From assembly GCA_002105175.1 (NCBI GenBank), contig MCGE01000062.1, positions 19,708 through 83,707 on the forward strand: 64,000 nucleotides of DNA, read 5' to 3'. The notes under the pieces are model-generated. The model saw only the letters and a program-made list of their open reading frames with translations, did no database searches and had not been told where the DNA came from. Positions 1-12,161 of this stretch are shown here, in pieces. The position numbers and the translations under genes are program-made. The stretch comes from Absidia repens (lineage: Eukaryota; Mucoromycota; Mucoromycetes; Mucorales; Cunninghamellaceae). Every line of letters starts with the position of its first letter. The stretch's first letter is position 1.

Positions 1-952
1 CTATCTCTCTCACTCTCTCTCTTTCCATCCCCTTTCAACCATCACGTTTTTTTGCCTTATATATATATATATGGATTGTATTTTTACCTTGTCTCTATAT
101 TATTATTATTATTTTATCATGAAAACAATAAAGTAACACCCTTTATACACAACAACTTTTTTTTTCAACTTTTGGTACAATATTGTTGCTGTTGCTGTTG
201 GTTTTTTTTTATTTTTTATTTGTTTGTTTTGTGAATCATTTTCAGGACTGCACGCAGTGTGATCAAACAAGTGTGCTTTTACTTGAAGGATTGATTTAAT
301 CGGGAATTATTGATCAGGCCAGTGTGAAAAAAAAGTGGTAGTGTTGACCTGGAGATTTCCTTTTTTCAAAAAAAAAAAAAAAACAAAACAAAAAAAAACT
401 TATCGTGATGTACTGTAGTATGTAAGTCGTGGTACAGTATGATAACTTGTCGGTTTGATCTGATAATGATTGACACATATTATGAACCACATACATTATT
501 TTGCAATTCCGAGCTGAAGGTGCATGATTCATATGCCCTAGTCTAAGATCTTCCTTTTATTGATGAGCTCCAAGATAAAAAAAAAAAAGAGGTTCATGAA
601 TCTATCTTGTACCTACTATAATGGTTCAGTTTAGCGTGAAAGTACATATATATATATATATATGGGTCTCATTTTTTAACACTAAGAGTATTAATTTTGC
701 TTAACCTTGAAAAGTTTACCCACTTTTTATGATGAGAAAGGTGAAAAGGAGCAAAATTACGTGGCTACCGTGGAGACCCGCGATAACGACATCGGCCGGA
801 AAACAAACTTGAATCGCTATTTTGGGTAATAATATCATCATACTAATGTGCGTACTTATGCTATATCTAGCAAGATATTGACGTGCTGTAACCCTCATTT
901 GTGTGGGGGGGCGGTTTTCACAGAAATGGTCAGGACTCCAGTTCAGCGAAAC
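1..952. other. Intergenic, simple-sequence rich, no gene seen
   Basis: This AT-rich stretch holds TA runs near 61-72 and 648-662, ATT runs near 100-115 and several A or T homopolymers. The short open frames here are made of low-complexity codons and have no splice-linked extension or recognisable motif, so none is called. Confidence 0.5.
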
Positions 953-1632
953 ATTTTTCAAATACCGCCCACGTGAAATTTTTCTTTTTAGTGAGATCCA
1001 TTTTATATTTGTCAGTCTCTTTCTTTTCTTTTTCTTTTTTCTATTTCTTCAATTATTCACAATTGTGACTCCTACGGGATTCTGGTAGACTTGGATTAGT
1101 GTTAGGACTAGATTAGAAGGGTTTTCAGATCAGGGATTACAACATGCATGGGGAAACCTTTCATTTTGGATCTAAGATCTGATGTCACCATTAGTTGGCG
1201 TTTTGAAGCCTTCATTAGCTGAGCATAATGTTAGTTTGTCCATAGTTTGAATCTACATCTGAATAAAGTATGTCTATTTTTACTTGCTTCAATGAAAAAT
1301 GTCTCTTTAGTCTCTCTCATGTTTTACACAAGAGATCCTTTTTTTCTCCATTTTGATTAGAATTGGCCGTTTTTGTGCTTCCATAACAGATGACCTTTTA
1401 GTTTTTCTTTTGGATTGTACAGTGTATTAGCTCCCAATTTTCAATTGTCTATTTTAATTAGCGTCGATTGTTCTATGATGTAATAGTCTCCCTCATACCG
1501 CCTCCAATAGATCATTCCATTCAATCCTTTATTATTTTGAACCCCTCGTCTTTAGTTTTAGTATCTACCAAACAAGCTTCAATAAATTATGCTTATTTAT
1601 TAACCATTTTTTGACCCATCGGATACTAAACA
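953..1632 (+). repeat. Dispersed repeat family, full-length copy
   Basis: The left end reads TTTCAAATACCGCCCACGTG and is followed by a T/C-rich tract. The conserved core near 1095-1170 contains GGGATTACAACATGCATGGG and then a CCTTTCATTTTGGAT block. The tail has CAATAAA-like motifs and a final CTTCAATAAATTATGC. Matching copies lie at about 8580-9345 (-), 12162-12853 (+), 24761-25450 (+) and 36120-36790 (-), with shorter diverged ones after 47 kb. No coding frame or tRNA-type A/B boxes were seen, so the class (non-autonomous transposon, SINE-like or other) is open. Boundaries are approximate. Confidence 0.75.
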
Positions 1633-1963
1633 ATGTTACTAGGGGAAATTTTTTGTGAGCGACCTGCCGATAGCGCTATAAACTTATTTATAAGCATTTT
1701 CCCGACACCCTTTTCATTATATTCAATAGCATTTCCGAAAATGGTTCACTTTTTTTTTGGGAAGTATATCTACACCCATTTTCACAATATCTGCCAAATT
1801 CTGCATTCAAGTATGTATTTTTTTGCTAGTATCAATGCAATCGCTTCAATCGTAATCATTGCCTATCCCGACCCCCCTCTCTTCGACCCATTGTTTCATA
1901 AAATCTCAGCCGATCGAGCATTCGATATAGGCAAAGAAAAAAAGTGTATTTCAAAAGTATTTC

Positions 1964-1969
1964 TTTATT
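1964..1969 (-). terminator. Likely poly(A) signal of the P450 gene
   Basis: AATAAA on the minus strand, 47 bases beyond the P450 stop codon. It is the nearest such hexamer downstream of that gene. Confidence 0.5.
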
Positions 1970-2015
1970 GAGATAAAACAATCAAAAACATAAGCAATTC
2001 GACTAAAAAACTAAA

Positions 2016-3994
2016 CTAATACCTTCGTTTGAAGATAACATCAAGGTCCTTCGCTACCAAAAGACCAATATTTCCAGTAATCAATTCGTCTTTGTGTTTT
2101 GAGTCATCTGGTAATCGCCACTCATATTTCCTTACTACAAAAAATAAAATAAAAAATATAAATGCATGGTATTGATGAACATCATATAGGACCTCATTTT
2201 TTTGGGCAATGCTACAGTACTTACATAAACAAGATAGCAAGACACGTTGTTCCATCAGACTGAATTGCATTCCAATACACATTCGTTGACCGTTATAAAA
2301 GGGCACCCAGGACATAGAGGGTCTGAGTTCGGCGTCACTGTCTTTGTCAAATCGAGCAGGGTCAAAGCGATCGGGGTTCGTCCACACACAGGGGTTATGA
2401 TGAAGATCATAAGTGTTGACTAATACCGGGGTACCTTTGGGAAGAAACACGCCGGCCAGTTCCGTGTCTTGTGTGACCACGCGAGGGAGACCATTGATGG
2501 CTGGTGCATGGAACCGTAATGTTTCCTTGATAATTTGGTTGATATATTTGAAACGTTTGATTTCTTGGAGCGTCGGGAATACGTCTTCTGGGTCATCACC
2601 GAGTATGGAGAGTGCTTCGTCCCGTGCCTTTTGCTGTATCATAGGATGTGTGGCAAGATGGTAAATCGCAGCTGAGAGCGCATTAGCAGTGGTATCATGG
2701 CCAGCTAAGCAAAAAAAATGAGAGGGGGAAGGGATGAATATATTGACGATTCCCATTCACCATGACGCCTAGTAACTATGAGATGTTGACCTACCGAGGA
2801 AGAAGACATTCAAGTTGCTCTTCAATTCTTCATGAGTAAGAGTGCCTTCACCAGACAATTCTGCTTCCAGCATAAGAGTCAATATGTCTTTTTCAGCGTC
2901 GGCACATTCATCTTGATCGTGCTTCGTTTTCTGTTGTCGCAAAAGTTGGCGTTTTTCTTCAATCAGGCCATCCATCATACCATGGAATCGGTCAGATAGT
3001 CTGTGTGCTTCTTGTCGTTTGGGAAGTAGCCATAGTAATTTCTGGTCGAGCCAAGGGAAGACAAAATAGAGAGGATCAGCTATCCCAGCCCTGATGTTGG
3101 CGTATACAGTGACCCATTCACTGTCAGGATTAAGAATAGCATCAAAATCGAATCTGATAAAAAAAAAAAAAAGATGGGAAGGGTTAGAGTTTAAATTCCG
3201 CAAGTGCTCGCCATATCTTACCCAAAACCGGCAAGTCCAATAGCCTGTAATGTAAAGCGTTCAAGCAACTTTGTAGCATTGATCGGTTTTTCATTTGCAT
3301 CATCCAAGACCTTGAACACCTTATGTGTGAGTGTGGTAAAGAGTTTGATAGGCATATTCTTATGAAATGCAGGATTCACCAACTATTGTTACGGTGTTGG
3401 GAAATAAAGAAGTGAGTGATCTTGTGAAACGGGAGGTTATTTTTATCAGGTCATATCATACTCTTTATACCTTTCGATGTTTTTTCCACTCGTTGCCACC
3501 AGAAGCGAAGGCGATATTGTCATCACCGATGAAATTTTGAAAAAGAGTTCCTTTTCCCACTTTGAAATTGGCTTTTGGGTAGATATCTATTTGAAAAAAA
3601 TGCAAATCAAGTTATGATCCCTCTTGTATTTCTATTATCCATATCATATCATACCTGTCTTTAAAAAAAAGTCCTTTGTTGCTTCAGGATTAGTGATGTT
3701 GAGGGTCCAGCCCAAAGCATCGGGCTTCAAATAACCTATTGTGGATGAGGAGATCAATAAAGGCATCACAAATTCCCTTGAGATTTGTGAATAGGGTTTT
3801 CTTTCAATAATTGATTTGACATGGCAGTAAAAGCTGATATGTGGTATGTGACTGAGTTTTCGTGGAGGCTTGATGAGACGAATGATTTTCCAGCACAAGT
3901 ATGATACGGAAATGGCAGCTCCAATGGATAAAATAGTAGATTTTGATGGTTTAGGAATACCGAAGTCCTTAATCAAAGTATTTACTTGATCCAT
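2016..3994 (-). CDS. Cytochrome P450 monooxygenase
   Basis: Six exons join in frame: complement(2016..2134, 2225..2704, 2795..3153, 3222..3382, 3471..3586, 3655..3994), giving 524 residues. The product should be a heme-thiolate monooxygenase held in the ER by an N-terminal hydrophobic anchor (about residues 20-36). It would take electrons from a reductase encoded elsewhere. Visible family motifs are a C-helix WKKHR near residue 147, the I-helix AGHDTT near 326 (its A codon spans an intron), ETLRF as the ExxR motif near 382, and FYNGQRMCIG with the heme-ligand Cys near 466. Length and motif order are normal. All five introns are GT-AG and phase-consistent, and I see no damage. The substrate cannot be read from sequence; the motifs suit the large eukaryotic microsomal group. 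It diverges from the phosphatase gene at 4931. Confidence 0.93.
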
Positions 3995-4930
3995 ATTTTT
4001 TTTTTTTTTTTGGAAGAAGCAATTGTAAGGAAAACAAAAGAGCTGAAATCGGGTTTCTACGACGACCTTTATTTATCTCATTGGCTGTTTCTCCATTACG
4101 GGTGAATTAGAGTCATTAATGGAAAAGAATCGTATAATAGTGAGTGTCGTGTGACTGGATGTGGGTGCAAACCCCATCATTACGGGTAATTTAAAGCCGA
4201 TAAACTTGGTCTTTCACCCGTGGTGCTATCGTCAACAGTTTAAAACTAGTGGTGCTCATTGTTAAAGTGTTGGGATTCCCGCTGCATAAAAAAAAGTTCG
4301 TTTTTTTTTCGTTTTCATAAATTGATATCAGTTTTAACGCTCCAGATTTATTTCAGGGGATGATATTGAGGCGGGTTTAAGGGACAAACAATAAATACAT
4401 TAAAATTGAATCAAGCAAGAATGTAAAAGGCAAGTGGTCACTTTTGTCAAAAATCGAAAATCCCAATGATCGGGCATGAAAAATCTGTGTGGGCGAGGAG
4501 GTAAAAGGGGGAGCATTTTATGAATACGCAATTTGATAGGAGGAAAGCATTTTTGCTTTAAAAATAGGTCAGCAAGGTTATTTGCTGGGAATCAATTTAT
4601 TTATACACACTCAAGCTTTTCGATGGAATGATGGGCAAAAAACGTTAGTTACTATTAATATAATATAGTTAGTTATGTAGCAAGATAAATAAATTGATGG
4701 AGTTGTAACAAGACTTGGCTTAATATTGGATGGAAAAAAGGGGTTGGAATAATAATTGGTTTTGCTATTTTTGACGGCCAATTTCTTGAGAGCCAATTTT
4801 TATTATTAAATTTTTTCGTGTCACGGTAATTCTTTTTTTTTTTTTATTATTATTCTTTGTCTTTGTTTTATTTATTTTTGCCTCCTTCCTTTCCACTCCT
4901 TTTTTATTATTATTGTTATTATCCTGTTGA
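3995..4930. other. Divergent intergenic region between P450 and phosphatase genes
   Basis: About 0.94 kb between two start codons pointing away from each other, so it should hold both promoters. A T15-16 run sits just before the P450 ATG. T-rich and ATT-rich tracts precede the phosphatase ATG. No further ORF or structured RNA was recognised. Confidence 0.5.
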
Positions 4931-7900
4931 ATGTTATTTCCTCGTTACCGTAAACCAAAGCGATTGGATGACGACGACGACGACGATTCGACGCCTTCAA
5001 CTGTGCCGAAAAAGTCAAGTTTGGCCGACGCCTTTTTTCGCAAACTTCCTATTGCTTTTACAAGACGAACTCGATCAAAAACCTCATTGTTGTCAAGCGC
5101 AGATGAATCTGGAGTTGCTTCCTTACCTCGTCACTCAACTTCTTTACCAAATATTGCTATTGAAAAACACTCACCTTTATCTTCTCGCCAAACTCGTGGT
5201 GCTGGGTCACCTTCTTTGTCGACTAGTACACACTCTTATAAACGACAACGGTGCACTACTTCTGTCAATCCTGCTCCTTTGCCTCATCGTCAACGACATT
5301 CTTTACTCTTTGAACATGTCACGATTCAAAAAAGGCATTCTATTCAACCTGAACTTCAACAACTATCCAAACTTACTCTTGACACCAATACCAACACCAG
5401 CGCCAACACTGACAGCAGCAAACAAAGACACTCTTATACGTTTGGCAAACAGCAAGAAATGAAGAAACTCTCACTGAAGGACCTCGTTTTAGACGCGTCT
5501 CAAGAAAAGAAGCTGGATCTCTTTTTAGCTCAGCGGCAGGCACCTCGTCCGGCATGTGGTGTCAATCAACCAACGACCTTGGGAACATCATCCACTCCTT
5601 CACTTGTTGTTCCTCAACGATCATCTAGTCATCAGTTGCTTTCCCCACCAAAAAAGCTATTGATTCGCGCTCATTCCACCTCTTCCTCTTCTATTCATCA
5701 ACAGCAAGAAGACACAACTGAATATCATCACTCGCCTTTGGATTCAGCAACTTTGTATAAAATGTTGGAGGAAATGAAACAACGTCAAACAAACAACAAC
5801 ATTATGCTGATCGATGTGCGTCACCTCGTGGATTATCAACGGCAACGTATTTGTGGTTCTCTCAACGTCAATTTACCATCTCTACTCATCAAGCGCTATC
5901 AACGTGGAGCTGTGTCGAATTTTCATTTGGAAAACTTTATTACTACTGCTGAAGGTCGTGAACATTATTTGGCTCAACGTCAAGCATCAACCAATTCTAC
6001 GACATCGTCTTCGACTTCAACTCTTTCATCAGAACTCATTGGCTCTTCTTTATCATCTTCTCCTTCATCCTTATCATCTTCTCCTTTGACTCCCACTTCA
6101 TCATCAGCGGAAAACGATTACTCGAACAAGGGTATCATTTGGGTGGTATATGATGCTGATATGAACGAACAATACAAATCGACTCAAGCATGGACTCTGC
6201 TTAATGTATTATGCAAAGCAGCAATTGATACTGAAGATCAAGTGCATTATTTGGCTGGTGGATTTCATGGTATGGTATCTTTTTTTTAAAAAAACTCCAC
6301 TCACCTTTCTCAGTTGACTGACTTTTTTTTTTCTTTTGCCATAGCATTTATTACCGATGACAGTCAAGATGCTCAAAGATGGATAGAAGGGACGGATAGT
6401 GATATATCAATGAAACGACACCAAAACAATAGCTACAATGATCTACACTCGTACGGGAATAGCAAGGACCAGACCACCTTATCATTATCGACCTCCTCTG
6501 GAACACCTACTCTCCAACAAAAACGACTCAGCAAAGTGTCACCTCGACGGTCCTTAAGCTATACAATTGGCGATGGCACCAAAATACAACAGCAGACAAG
6601 TTTATTTAGTTTGGATACTCAGGCGGCACGGGAAAATAATGCCAATGCTCTTGCAAGACGAGCAAACCGACGATCTCAGCAATTACAGCAACAGCAATTA
6701 TCGAATCAACAGCATTTGGCAGGGAAAGATGAAGGCGATAAAAACAACAATAGACTCCGTCAGCCGGCTGCGATTACACCTATTCCGTCAAAGCTTTTCA
6801 ACAAACACAATAATGACAACAACAACAATGACAACTGCATTCAACATGATCCACTTGATCAGCGCATACACAACAATAATATCAACAACAGCAGTGCCTC
6901 ATTGCTGTCTATACCATCATTACATTCAACAACAACTGGGGCAACAGGAACATCGTATTCTTCTTCGTCTACTTCTCTGGCCTCGTCCTCGTCCTCCTTT
7001 TCTGTATCACCAACAATGACACCTATCGCAGCACCACCACCACCATTTTTATCATCCACAGCATCATTATCATTGTCATCATCATCATCATCATCCAAAA
7101 CCACTTTAATAGCTTCTGCGGGCAATGGAATTACCACCACTAGTAACAATCCACCTTTTTTGGCAAGAGTCATGGAAGAAGAAGATGACGACGAACTGAT
7201 TGGACAAATGACTGCCGATATCTCACCAAGAACCGAAACTGATTTTGACTTCACCATCTCTGAAATCATTCCTGGATTTTTATATGTGGGACCTGAAATT
7301 GAAACAAACGAACAAGCAGAACAACTCTTGGCCAGACCCATTCGAAGAGTCCTGAACATGGCTGAAGAATGTCACGATCGACCCTTGGAACAGCACCACG
7401 ACCACTTGATCTATCGAAAAATTGCGGCACGGGACACGGTGGAAATGCGCAACATTGACAATGTCATGATGGAAGCTGTTGGATTTATTGGTATGAAAAG
7501 AGAGAGAAAAAAAACAAAAAAAAGGAAGCCGGGTGAAAGGGGATTACGTTGATTGACACGTTTTTTTTTTTTTTTTTTTTATACATAGAGGAAGCAAAAC
7601 GATATCATGAAGCTATTTATGTCCATTGCAAAGCGGGCAAATCAAGATCGGTCACTGTGATCCTGGCGTACCTGGTCAGTTGTGAAAAATGGACGTTGAA
7701 GCAATCGTACCGCCATGTGATCAAAGCCCGGCCCAATATGTCGCCCAATATTGGATTTATTGCGGAATTGATGAAGTTGGAAAACCAAGTCCATGGTCGT
7801 GTGAGTAGCTTTATGGAAACCGATTGGCACACTGCATCCCTACCTAGTCCTGGATTTGCCCATGAACTCCAAAAGCTTCAATCGGCTTGGGAGCGATCTC

Positions 7901-7950
7901 CCTCCACTCCTACCGTACCTTCCCATCTATTGAATCCACCTTCTGTTTGA
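4931..7950 (+). CDS. MAP kinase phosphatase: rhodanese-like plus dual-specificity phosphatase
   Basis: Three exons, 4931..6269, 6345..7490 and 7589..7950, join in frame to 948 residues. A rhodanese-like region (about 277-446, with MLIDVRHLVDYQRQR and YLAGGFH) precedes a long N/Q/S-rich linker. The catalytic domain starts near 748 (EIIPGFLYVG). The likely general-acid Asp is in ARDTVEM near 809. The P-loop HCKAGKSRS has its nucleophile Cys near 841. A rhodanese fold ahead of a DSP domain is the layout of MAP kinase phosphatases, where the first domain docks the kinase. The expected role is therefore dephosphorylating Thr and Tyr of a MAPK activation loop. The N-terminus is basic and carries a run of seven or eight Asp. 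Both introns carry T runs. The ATG was chosen because the ORF opens there and an upstream overlapping frame shows no domain. Confidence 0.9.
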
Positions 7951-8094
7951 TAAAACTGTAGCATAATTTTATTCTAGTTATCCCCATCATTCCACTCCAT
8001 AGTATGGTTTTTTTTAGTTTTTACTTGTTACTGGTTTTATTACATTTGACTTGGATCATATCTTTCGCTCTAGAATTCCTTTTTTTTTTTTTTA

Positions 8095-8100
8095 AATAAA
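8095..8100 (+). terminator. Likely poly(A) signal of the phosphatase gene
   Basis: AATAAA 145 bases after the phosphatase stop, just after a T13-type run. It is the first strong hexamer downstream. Confidence 0.45.
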
Positions 8101-8579
8101 GTAGACAACTTTTTATATCATTCATTTATGATGTTCATTCGAAATTTAGTGAATTGTGTCATAGGAAAGTCAAAGCTTGAAAATCATTCAATTTCCGTGT
8201 TTTTTTCTTTACCGTCCAAGGCGAATGGCGATGTGTACAGGGGTTGTGTCAATAGTATGAAAGGAGTATATATCGAAAAACTTGCATTTATTGCTAAACA
8301 TTCATGATATGAAGATAGGTGGTTGGCGAGGTAGAGATAAGAAGAAAAAAAAAGTGAATCTTCTCGGCACTTGAATAGCAAGAAGTCGATGTTTAGATTT
8401 ATAAACATGAACTTTTTAGTTACTATGATGGTCCCACACTATATATATAATCACTTGTGCGGTACTGGTCAGCAAGAACACAAAGGAAACTTTATTGTTG
8501 CAATTTTATTACTTCATTTCAGAACATTCTCGTGCTTGCAAAAAAAAAAAAAAAAAAAAAAAAAAAGGAATCATGGTTC

Positions 8580-9233
8580 ACAAAAATGAATATTTTATTA
8601 AAACATACTGATAGATACTACACTAAAGACGATGGGTTCATTGTGGGTTCATTGTATTAAGGGATTGAATGGAAGAATCTATTAGAGAAAGTGGGAGGAG
8701 ACTACTGTCAGATTTGGTGAATGGTCAGCATTAATCTAAAGGGACAATTGTAAAAGTTGATAAATGGTACAAGATATGAGACAAACTACGGGGAACATTT
8801 GTTATTGAAGCACAATAACGGTCTAACATTAATAAGAAAAAAAAAGGGGGGTGTTGACGAGAGCTAATATACTACGCAAGAGACAAGAAATACAAAAGAG
8901 ATATCTGTTGTTGAAGCTCAACAAAGGTCAACATTAATCAGAAAGGTGATGGTTGTAAAAAAGTGATCTCTTCCACAACACATGAGAACGAGAAATGGGA
9001 CATTTTTCATTGAAGGATGTAAAAATAGATATGTTTATTTATAAGCGGATACAAACTAATACTAAACTAAACTAATGAAGGCTCTAAAGAGCCAAACTGA
9101 TGGTGATTCTACATCCTGGATCCAAAATGAAACGGTTTCCCCATGCATCTTGTAATCCCTGAGCAGAAACCCCTTCTAAACTAGTCCTGACACTAATCTA
9201 GGTCCAATATAATCCCACAGAAATTGAATGGTG

Positions 9234-9264
<31 letters not shown>

Positions 9265-9345
9265 GTAAAAAGAAAAGGGAGCCGAAAAAATAAAAAAGTC
9301 AGAACAAGAGACAACAAATATTTCACGTGGGCGGGATTTCAAATA
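8580..9345 (-). repeat. Dispersed repeat family, copy on minus strand
   Basis: On the minus strand this starts AAATCCCGCCCACGTGAAAT at about 9345, runs through a pyrimidine tract (9234-9262), then carries the core TTACAAGATGCATGGGGAAA near 9140-9160 and a tail ending near 8580. It is the same family as 953-1632. The gap between the phosphatase stop (7950) and this repeat holds only A/T runs, including an A26 tract near 8540. Confidence 0.72.
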
Positions 9346-9607
9346 GATTTTTGGTTGTGAGTGCGACTTTTTGTTTTTTTTTTGCATCCATGAACACTAT
9401 ATAACAGCAATAATATAGCATAGTATAGTTGTAGTGTGATATTGGCCATTTACTTTCTATTTTAATTAATAAAAAATAAAAGACTTGAACTACGGTATGA
9501 TTTTCAAAGTGAAGGCATGAAAACGTATGAAACACATGAAGGGACTGGTTGGCATACTGTATACAATCTCAAAAAAAAGAGGTTGATTTAGTAGAATGTT
9601 TTCTGAT

Positions 9608-11065
9608 TTATTGTTTGATATTCATAGAGGAATTTATATTGGCTTGAACCAAGGAATCGAACAGTATGGACATAAAGCCATCGACGTCGATGTCAGTGGC
9701 CACATTAATTTTAGGGTAATCGGTCTTTGAATAAATGTCACAAACCTAATGCAATTAGAAGGATGACGGGGGGAAATATCGTTAGTGCTGCTTGTGATAG
9801 ATAAAAATAAATATATAACTCACTGTTTGACCAAGACAAGGACCATCCGTGGTGACGACATGAACACCCATATTCTTACACGTAAACAACTCAGCCGCAC
9901 ACACAGCCGCCACAGCACAAGGATCATGTAGAGGTGGACCTTGATTGAAATCAAAGACTTCTTGATACGTCTTTTTGAAAAATAGTAAGAGTTCGATGAC
10001 CAACGTACAAAATGGGGATTTTTCTAAACGGATTTCCAATTCTTGAATCACTTGATCTGTCACAATGGCTTGGTGTGTTACTTCTAAAGGAACCATTGTC
10101 ACAGATATGCCAGATTGCATGACAATAGATGCCGCTTCAGGATCCACCTTTTTTTTTTTTTTTTTTTTTTTAAGAAAAAAAATTGAGTATGTCGTGACCT
10201 AGCTTGAATTTTTTTATTCTTACCAAAATATTATACTCAGCACTGGGGGTCCAATTGCCTGATCCAATGGCACCTCCCATAAAAATGATTTGCTTGATTT
10301 TACAATGCAATTCAGGATAAAGTGTCACCAGCAAAGAATAATTGGTGAGGGGACCAGTGGCAATCAAGGTTAGTGTATGATCAGCCATGGTTTGAAGAAG
10401 TTTCGCAAGATGGAGGACAGCTTTTTCATTCTCAAGAATGAGCGACGAGTCAAAAGCAGGTAATGTAAATGTTCCATCCATTCCAGTTTCTCCGTGAATC
10501 CCAGGACATACCATGGCCGGTCTTATCAGTGGCTTTTTTTTTTATGGTTGATCAGGTATATTTAGTGACCGGGATGACTCTTCTACTCACCATCTTTTTT
10601 TTTCTCTTCCTTACCTTGGTTTGACCAGGCACAATCCGTAAATGATCAAGTCCCGAAGCTTTCAAAACCAATGCAGCATTACGGGTTATCTTATGGTGGT
10701 CTTGATTTCCGTGAGTCTAATAAAATAATTGCTGTTAAATGTTGCTTTGTGTAACCATGTCAACGGGACTAATGCCTTTTTTTTTTATTTATTTACTGTT
10801 GAAATTCCAAGAAGTGTGATATTCGGATTGTAGCCTAATGAATGAAAAAAAAAAAAAAAAATATCGTATAAGATAATCATCATGTGTGGACATGGTCTCT
10901 TTATCACTTTCCTGCGAGAATCATGGCCATGGCATCATCATGCCCTTAATTATGAGAAAAAGTTAAAAATTAGGGAAAAATCATTGGTCAGTGGTGATTT
11001 TATTATGATTTTTATTAAAGGCTACCTGGGTCACAATCAAGCCAGACAGGAAGAGGTGAACTCAT
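9608..11065 (-). CDS. Nucleoside hydrolase (IUNH/RihA-like)
   Basis: Exons are complement(9608..9745, 9824..10147, 10224..10532, 10615..10716, 10797..10834, 10912..10944, 11026..11065), giving 327 residues. The enzyme should cleave the N-glycosidic bond of ribonucleosides to free base plus ribose (salvage), probably in the cytosol. WLDCDPG and HDDAMAMILA form the N-terminal Asp-rich calcium and ribose site. THGN, HGETGMDG and the AEYNILVDPEAA segment are also typical, and the C-terminal DIDVDGF is the usual terminal Asp motif. Length is normal for the family. One oddity: exon 2 joins exon 3 in frame only if the intron starts with GA (CAG|GAAAGT) instead of GT. The only nearby GT (10907-10906) gives the wrong phase. 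Either a rare GA-AG intron, a damaged allele or a base error explains it. Base preference cannot be told from sequence. Confidence 0.9.
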
Positions 11066-12161
11066 TTGTTTGGAAAAGACGAAATATGGGGTAAGAAAAG
11101 AAAAATAACAACGTACACCCGAGTTTTCAAAAAAAAAACTAAATAAAAAACGTAGGGCAGCTGAGATTAATCAACATCAGCTGCACTATCGCTTGTTGAA
11201 AAAAGAGAAGTCATTAGCGTGGGAAGTAACATACTTTCATAGTATTATTATAGGGAGATAAATGATTTTGGCAATAAAAAAGTCTACTAGAGGTTCTGGG
11301 GTATCCTTCTTTCCTACAAGGTTTTCCCACTGTTTGTATCCTACGGAGATTCAATCTCCGGATGTTTATATTTTGCTCGGAGAACTGTACATACATCTGG
11401 CAAAAGGCACGATGCATTCCCATTAAATGATTTGCGGGGTTTGAACATTTCAAACATCCAAAAACGTTTGATTGGCTTTTGATCACTTCAAATATAAGTA
11501 GGCCCAAACATCGAACAACTGAGTTTCCTCACAGTGCGGTAATGGTACTTTTGTTTGATGCATGATTGAATGACTATTATAAGAATTTGAAAACATGGTA
11601 CCTGAAATAAAGAATTCAATATCTTAATGAATTATATAGTTCCTTGCTTTTTCTCCCAGCACATCCTGTCAGTACAATATATCCATTATGCAAGACAATA
11701 AATGTATGGAAGAAATAATAATAGATAATAAAAATACAAGACACGGTTTATTCAGTTGTGGATATAAACTATGATAATGAACTTTAAGCTAATAAAATGA
11801 AAGTGTCATCGATGACAGCTATCTTTAGATGAGAGGGAGGGGTAGAGACGTATAACATAGTGAGGCAGGATGTCATTGTGTAATAAACATACATTAAGGT
11901 AAACTAGTCTAGGGGAAGAAGGCAATCTAGTCTACTTTGAATGACATACTACCCTCCAGTAAAAAGGGTGAACTAAACTAGCTCGAGTTGGACCATGTTG
12001 AGTGCTAAGTCATCATGCCGCTGATATTAAAAGGTTGGTATTGTTGCCATTAGATGAGTTACTCCATGTTGATGATACTACATTATAAAAACGAAGAGCT
12101 GCATTAAAGTAGTGGGGATTTCTCTGAATCGAAAAACTGACATCCAACTATCCCGAACGTG
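11066..12161. other. Intergenic, no confident gene
   Basis: No spliced coding region was recognised. The part from about 11735 to 12110, before the repeat at 12162, loosely resembles 24385-24680, which precedes the 24.8-kb repeat copy (shared TTTATTCA and TAAACTAAACT-like words). The repeat unit may therefore be longer than its conserved core, near 1.1 kb. Confidence 0.4.

Noticed and set aside
1633..1971. 112-codon plus-strand frame beside the P450 3' end
   Set aside because: No domain, no splice-linked exons, composition of intergenic DNA and overlap with the P450 3' flank.
4857..5462. 201-codon plus-strand frame overlapping the phosphatase N-terminus
   Set aside because: Out of frame with the phosphatase domains and lacking any motif; the 4931 frame joins the downstream exons.
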